A DNA stretch of 64,000 nt, taken from contig CM028909.1 of assembly GCA_016801845.1 (NCBI GenBank), positions 1,354,963 through 1,418,962 on the forward strand. The letters run 5' to 3'. The position numbers were made by a program, and so were the translations under genes. Each line of letters starts with the position of its first letter. The stretch's first letter is position 1. Below are positions 59,671 through 64,000 of this stretch, piece after piece. The stretch comes from Polydactylus sextarius. Taxonomy: Eukaryota > Chordata > Actinopteri > Polynemidae. Below the pieces are notes generated by a model. The model ran no database searches. It was not told the DNA's origin and saw only the letters and a list, made by a program, of their open reading frames with translations.

Positions 59671-59760
59671 CTGTGACTTTAGATATTTTTCTTGGCCTAC
59701 CACATCTTTCTTTCACAAGGACTGTTCCTGTGGCCTTCCATTTCCTGACTAGATTTGTGA
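59671..59760 (-). mobile_element. Tc1-type HTH fragment, exon-like
   Basis: Open; one amino acid change (TNLVRKW for TNIVRKW). Confidence 0.65.
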
Positions 59761-60041
59761 CTGGAGAAGATGTAGAAAAACTCAGAAATATAGAAAAAGA
59801 GAAAACAAACGATGCACATGGCGTGATTGGCTACTCACGGTTCATACAAAGTTGTACGTTCTAGTTGTACTGTTTATAAACCAGAGACAGGGTATGAAGA
59901 TAAAACTGTTCTCAAAAAACAGAATCTCTCAAAATGGAAAAGTTAAACATTACAGAAATAAGAGGAAAGCTGAGCATATAAATACAGTACATGAAATAGT
60001 CGCAATAAATAATCAAAGTCTTATTGTCAGTTACAACTTAC

Positions 60042-60604
60042 ATCTGATCAGATGATGGACACTGTTCTTTACGGTTGACGATAGCACCCTTTGACCTGTC
60101 ACTCTTGACAAACACACAGCTGGGTTCTGGTTCTTCCACTTTCCTCCTGAAAGACAGATTATAATCTGCTTTGTGACCAGAACAAACCAGTTTCACTGCT
60201 GTTTTGTTCTGAACTATAAGATAAGTGTGTTTTCTTGAAGAAACAACATGTTTCATTAAGTACAGAGTGGATCAATGTGAAAACAACACAAGATAATAAA
60301 ACCATCAGAGCTGCTTTATGTGTGTGTAGACTCTCAGCAGTGACATGATACGATGAAAAAAAAACTTGTAAGTGAAGAAGATTAATGTTGTAAATAAACT
60401 CATTTAATAAACACGTGGATAAACAGCTGTATAAATAACTGTCAGTAACATAACGTTTGTGACACGTTAACTCTTTGTAGCACAGGAGTGTTGATTTACT
60501 AAAAATATTGGGGTGATCACATGTATACACATAACTGAATCCGGGTCCAGGTCCTGGTCTTGGCCCTTGTCCAGGTTCATCCATGTTGCTGAATGAACCT
60601 CCAC
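60042..60604 (-). pseudogene. NLR-type N-terminal exon pair
   Basis: Exon 2 60146-60042, open; two bases (CA) are missing in the intron just before its acceptor. Exon 1 up to 60604 reads GGGSFSNMDEPGQGPRPG as in the plus arm. Confidence 0.62.
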
Positions 60605-61033
60605 CTGTAGAGGAAACACAAATCATTAATATGCACATCAGCTGAAATCTTCCTTTACATCATTTCTGCTGTACAAATATCAGCTGTGATTGTCTCTTCT
60701 TCTCCGTTTCCTGTCAGTGTCAGTTAAATACAATCACACAGTATGCAGCAGAGAAAGCTGCCATCAGCTGCTGTGCTTCTATCAGTCCACTAGATGGCAG
60801 TGTCTCTGCAGTGTCTAACTTTACTTGATGAAACAAGCTGCAGTTGATTCTTTCACTCACAACACCTGGGCCCGAATTTATTTCACCTCAAAGCTCCAGT
60901 GACATCCAGTCATTTCACTGCCACGGAAAATCATCTGAACACATTCTGTCTGCAACACCTGCGCTCTCATGATGATAAACCATGAAAATGTATTATCAAC
61001 TGGCTGAAAGAAATAGGTCTATACTGATATTAC

Positions 61034-61894
61034 CTTTCAGTCTTTTTCTTTATCTGCCTTTCATCTGCATCTAGCCAGCGTTACTGCTGTGGTGGAAGGT
61101 GTCCACGTTAGCCTCAATATACCTTGAGAGCCAGGAGGCTGCCATTGATCTCCACCAAAGTGCTGAGGTCGTTGCCAGCCAACGAGTACTTGTTCAGAGG
61201 TCCAATGAAATTGCATGATAAATCAAGCGCACTTTCACAGCTATTGTAAATCAGTCATTTGTACTCACCCTCATCAACATGGAAAATACTAGAAGAAAAG
61301 CATATAATGCAGCTTTTAAGTTAAAGGCGATCACTCTAGAGGTTGAAGAAGGAAATCGACCCGCTATCAGTGACTCACTTCTTACAGCAATAAGAAGACA
61401 CGATGAACGTCTTTGAGCTAATTTTTCATATTACAACGTTGGAGACCTGCGGCTTTAAATCCGGTGCGGCTTGTACAAGTACAAACTTGATTTTCTTTCT
61501 AAAAATTGGAGCATGCGGTTTTTAATCAGGTGCGCTCTGTAGTCCGGAATTTACGGTACAAATATGGATGAATCAAGGGAAATATATGAATGCCTCAAAC
61601 TTATCTTACCTCTGATTACCACTTCTGTGAAAATCCAGAGATCTTACCTGCCAAGGCATAAATCCTTTTGGAACTGTTCTGCTGCTTTCCAGAAAAACCA
61701 CCTCCCATTGTCTAGTGAGAGGAAAAATAAGTTAACTTAAATAAACACATTATTTTCTTCATGCAAAGCACTGACAACTCAGCTCCACATAACAGATGCT
61801 TACATGAGTTTTTCCATTTTCTGTCTGTCTGTAGGCAAAGCATGTTGCCATGCAACCTTCGAAAATGGACTGTACCAAAGGTTCGGTTCTGAAT
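61034..61894 (-). pseudogene. kinesin-13 pseudogene fragment K13 (E8, E9, 3' E12, E13)
   Basis: E8 61894 to about 61805 (RQTENGKTH type, open), E9 about 61710-61645 (GGGFSGK type), then the pogo-like element joined at 61183 to the DLAG codons of E12, as in K11, and E13 to 61034. E9 differs from that of K11, so sequence exchange between copies has occurred after the shared deletion. Confidence 0.85.
61184..61558 (+). mobile_element. pogo-like element, left end deleted
   Basis: Same truncation as at 48637. The plus strand carries MENTRRKAYNAAFKLK from about 61279. Confidence 0.72.
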
Positions 61895-61930
61895 CTGGAG
61901 AAGAAGAAGAAGAAAAAAGAAACACTGGTG

Positions 61931-62034
61931 TGTTACAAACCCCGGCTCATAGGGAAGCAACACAAAAGGTAGACCAAAAAAAAGATAGTTTCAGTATGTT
62001 TATTATCTGATGTCTAGGGTCAGAAACATAAGGG
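61931..62034 (-). mobile_element. LTR fragment, 3' end only
   Basis: Starts TGTTACAAACCCCGG and stops at AACATAAGGG, where it joins CTCTTTGTCC of the flanking block. Two thirds of the LTR are missing. Confidence 0.8.
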
Positions 62035-63171
62035 CTCTTTGTCCAATGTTTCTTTCTCTTCTCACCCAGAATTTAGAGCTCAGAAAAGAGTGAACAAGGA
62101 CACATGGTTCTATGAGCCCAGAATTAGTCATTTTGTGTCAATGTGCCATTTATTATTAAAATGAACAAATTTAGACAAAAATCCTCTTCCAGGATGGTTA
62201 GTTTAGCACACACACCTCAGACAAATCAGTTCAATTCTTTTACATACAAGCTTTAATACTCTTCCTTTCAGAACTACTGTTTATTTTAGCTCAAGTTTCT
62301 GAACCCAAAAGATAAGTAACACATTGCATTTCCCAAATTCCAAATAAATGTAAGACTTTTTAAGGCTTTATCTTAGGAAAATATATTTAAGACTTCTAAG
62401 GCCCCACGGCCACCCTGTAACTTTTAACGGTTAGCATTAGCCAGCTGTCACGTTACTCGAACGCTAGCTCAACTCTAGATAAAATAATGTTGCCAAATAA
62501 GGTTAACATTACACCACTAACGAGAAGAAAGAGCTGAATTCCATAATTTATAATGCAACCGAATCTATAATGCTTACAACTGCGTTAGCTTTAACATTAA
62601 TGTTATCAAGGTACCGTTAGCAAACAGTTAGATAGCTTTAGCTTGCTGTGCTATGCATATGATAAATGGCTGCCTGTAAGAACCACTAAACAAGACAAAA
62701 GGATCAAAACAACCAACAATCATTTACTGAGATATTCGCGAATTACAATATTTTTATCGCTTACCTTTGTTTTTTTATTTTATTTTAATCGCTGATCACT
62801 TCACCAAGAGTCCATCAGACAGTCAAACCGGAAGTGGAAGGTTTCAAAGACTTTTGTCGAAAGGGGGAAGGTAGGATGTACCATTGTGACGGGGTGTTTG
62901 TGTTAATTCTGCAGATATGGTCTTTAAAGAGCCCAAATAAGTGTAAAAGTGTGCAATCATGATATTTCACAGTTAGACATATTGAGAATTGTGCACATAA
63001 ATGTATTTGTACATAAATATCACATCAGTAGTGTTGGTGTATTTTTATCATCTGCGGTTTGTCTCGTGGGAGGGGCTTCCAGTAGAAAAGCAGCACCCTG
63101 CACACTTCACAACACAGCAGCCTGGAGGGCAGCAAGTGGCAGAGCCTCCACCAAGTGCAAGTGTCTCCATG
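62035..63171. repeat. second copy of flanking block 5276-6412
   Basis: Parallel to the first copy and 56759 bp away. Differences are few (for example TTACTCGAACG for TTACTTCTAACG, and CTGCGTTAGC for CTCATGTTAGC). Partial hAT-like MITE end at about 62293-62417. No coding sequence recognised. Confidence 0.8.
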
Positions 63172-63671
63172 NNNNNNNNNNNNNNNNNNNNNNNNNNNNN
63201 NNNNNNNNNNNNNNNNNNNNNNNNNNNNNNNNNNNNNNNNNNNNNNNNNNNNNNNNNNNNNNNNNNNNNNNNNNNNNNNNNNNNNNNNNNNNNNNNNNNN
63301 NNNNNNNNNNNNNNNNNNNNNNNNNNNNNNNNNNNNNNNNNNNNNNNNNNNNNNNNNNNNNNNNNNNNNNNNNNNNNNNNNNNNNNNNNNNNNNNNNNNN
63401 NNNNNNNNNNNNNNNNNNNNNNNNNNNNNNNNNNNNNNNNNNNNNNNNNNNNNNNNNNNNNNNNNNNNNNNNNNNNNNNNNNNNNNNNNNNNNNNNNNNN
63501 NNNNNNNNNNNNNNNNNNNNNNNNNNNNNNNNNNNNNNNNNNNNNNNNNNNNNNNNNNNNNNNNNNNNNNNNNNNNNNNNNNNNNNNNNNNNNNNNNNNN
63601 NNNNNNNNNNNNNNNNNNNNNNNNNNNNNNNNNNNNNNNNNNNNNNNNNNNNNNNNNNNNNNNNNNNNNNN
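63172..63671. other. assembly gap, exactly 500 N
   Basis: Follows the GTCTCCATG that in the first flank copy leads into 6413 onward. Confidence 0.98.
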
Positions 63672-64000
63672 CAAACCCGGCTCATAGGGAAGCAACACAA
63701 AAGGGTAGACCAAAAAAAAAAAAAAAAAAGATAGTTTCAATATGTTTATTATCTGATGTCTAGGGTCAGGAACAAAAGGATGGGATAAGCAGCAAAACCT
63801 GCTGCCTGGCACACAACAGCAGGAGGAATGAGAGAGACTGAGGGCGGTAGGCCGGTCTTTGTAGACTGCTCACACCTGCAGGTAATCAGGAGCTCAGGTG
63901 AGTCTACCTGGAAACAAAAGAAGAAAGAGATCACCGCCTTAACTGAAAGGCCTGTAACACCACCACTATAAAAAAATGGGTGCTCTAAGGCAACCATACC
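63672..64000 (-). mobile_element. Ty3/Gypsy element, 3' LTR and start of interior
   Basis: LTR 63959-63672 (its last bases lost in the gap) followed at 63960-64000 by the same interior border as at 55867-55907. A second element with preserved LTR-interior junction therefore begins here and runs out of the window. Confidence 0.82.

Noticed and set aside
1..64000. tRNA or rRNA genes
   Set aside because: No cloverleaf with A and B boxes and no rRNA-like conserved sequence was noticed; the only tRNA-related signal is the retroelement primer site at 57028-57040.

Overview
The window is vertebrate nuclear DNA, most likely from a teleost fish. The clues are: interrupted exons with GT/AG borders; a kinesin-13 (KIF2/MCAK-type) motor gene; fish-type NLR N-terminal exons (EPEPSCVFVKSDRS repeat); a fish-expanded uncharacterised family related to SAMD3; a Tc1 transposase piece; a pogo-like element; hAT-like MITEs; and a Ty3/Gypsy element with a tRNA-Pro-type primer site. 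I cannot name the species. I see no intact protein-coding gene. Everything recognisable is a decayed or truncated exon inside a recently and repeatedly duplicated block.

Layout. 1-5275: two minus-strand kinesin pseudogene copies (K1, K2) with solo LTRs. 5276-6412: flanking block found again at 62035-63171. 6413-7670: unplaced sequence. 7671-11202: 3' half of a SAMD3-like pseudogene whose last exons are repeated three times. 11203-11702: 500-N gap. 11703-44402: plus-strand arm with seven kinesin copies (K3-K9), alternating with NLR-type exon pairs, a Tc1 exon-like fragment and an AT-rich minisatellite. This arm is a tandem duplication of about 15.2-15.3 kb (12.2-27.7 kb and 27.8-43.4 kb). Each half holds two cassettes of about 6.3 kb, then a spacer of about 4.3 kb, then a GC-rich minisatellite (12 and 19 units). 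44403-44902: 500-N gap. 44903-62034: minus-strand arm with four kinesin copies (K10-K13) and the same accessory parts; K12 carries an internally deleted Gypsy element with both LTRs. 62035-63171: flank repeat. 63172-63671: 500-N gap. 63672-64000: start of another Gypsy copy.

Order inside a cassette, in the kinesin sense: kinesin N-terminal linker exons (E1-E4), neck exon (E5), motor start HRICVCV (E6), E7 cut by an LTR, P-loop exon (E8), E9, a pogo-like element in the intron, E10 (SFFEIYNGK), E11 (LLNKKAKLR), E12 (TSGQT, then DLAG), E13 (RWLDADERQ); then about 430 bp with nothing recognised, NLR exon 1, NLR exon 2, Tc1 fragment, AT-rich minisatellite, about 780 bp of spacer, and the next cassette. 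Shared lesions (LTR in E7, TGA in E12, frameshift in E11) show the gene was already dead or dying when it was amplified. Stretches not listed below between E13 and NLR exon 1, and introns, hold no feature I recognise.

Both orientation changes of the kinesin cassettes coincide with gaps of exactly 500 N, so the large inverted structure may partly be scaffolding. The best biological candidates are the composite kinesin-13/NLR cassette itself, the GC-rich minisatellites that invade it at two different sites, and the possibility that opposed copies form double-stranded RNA.
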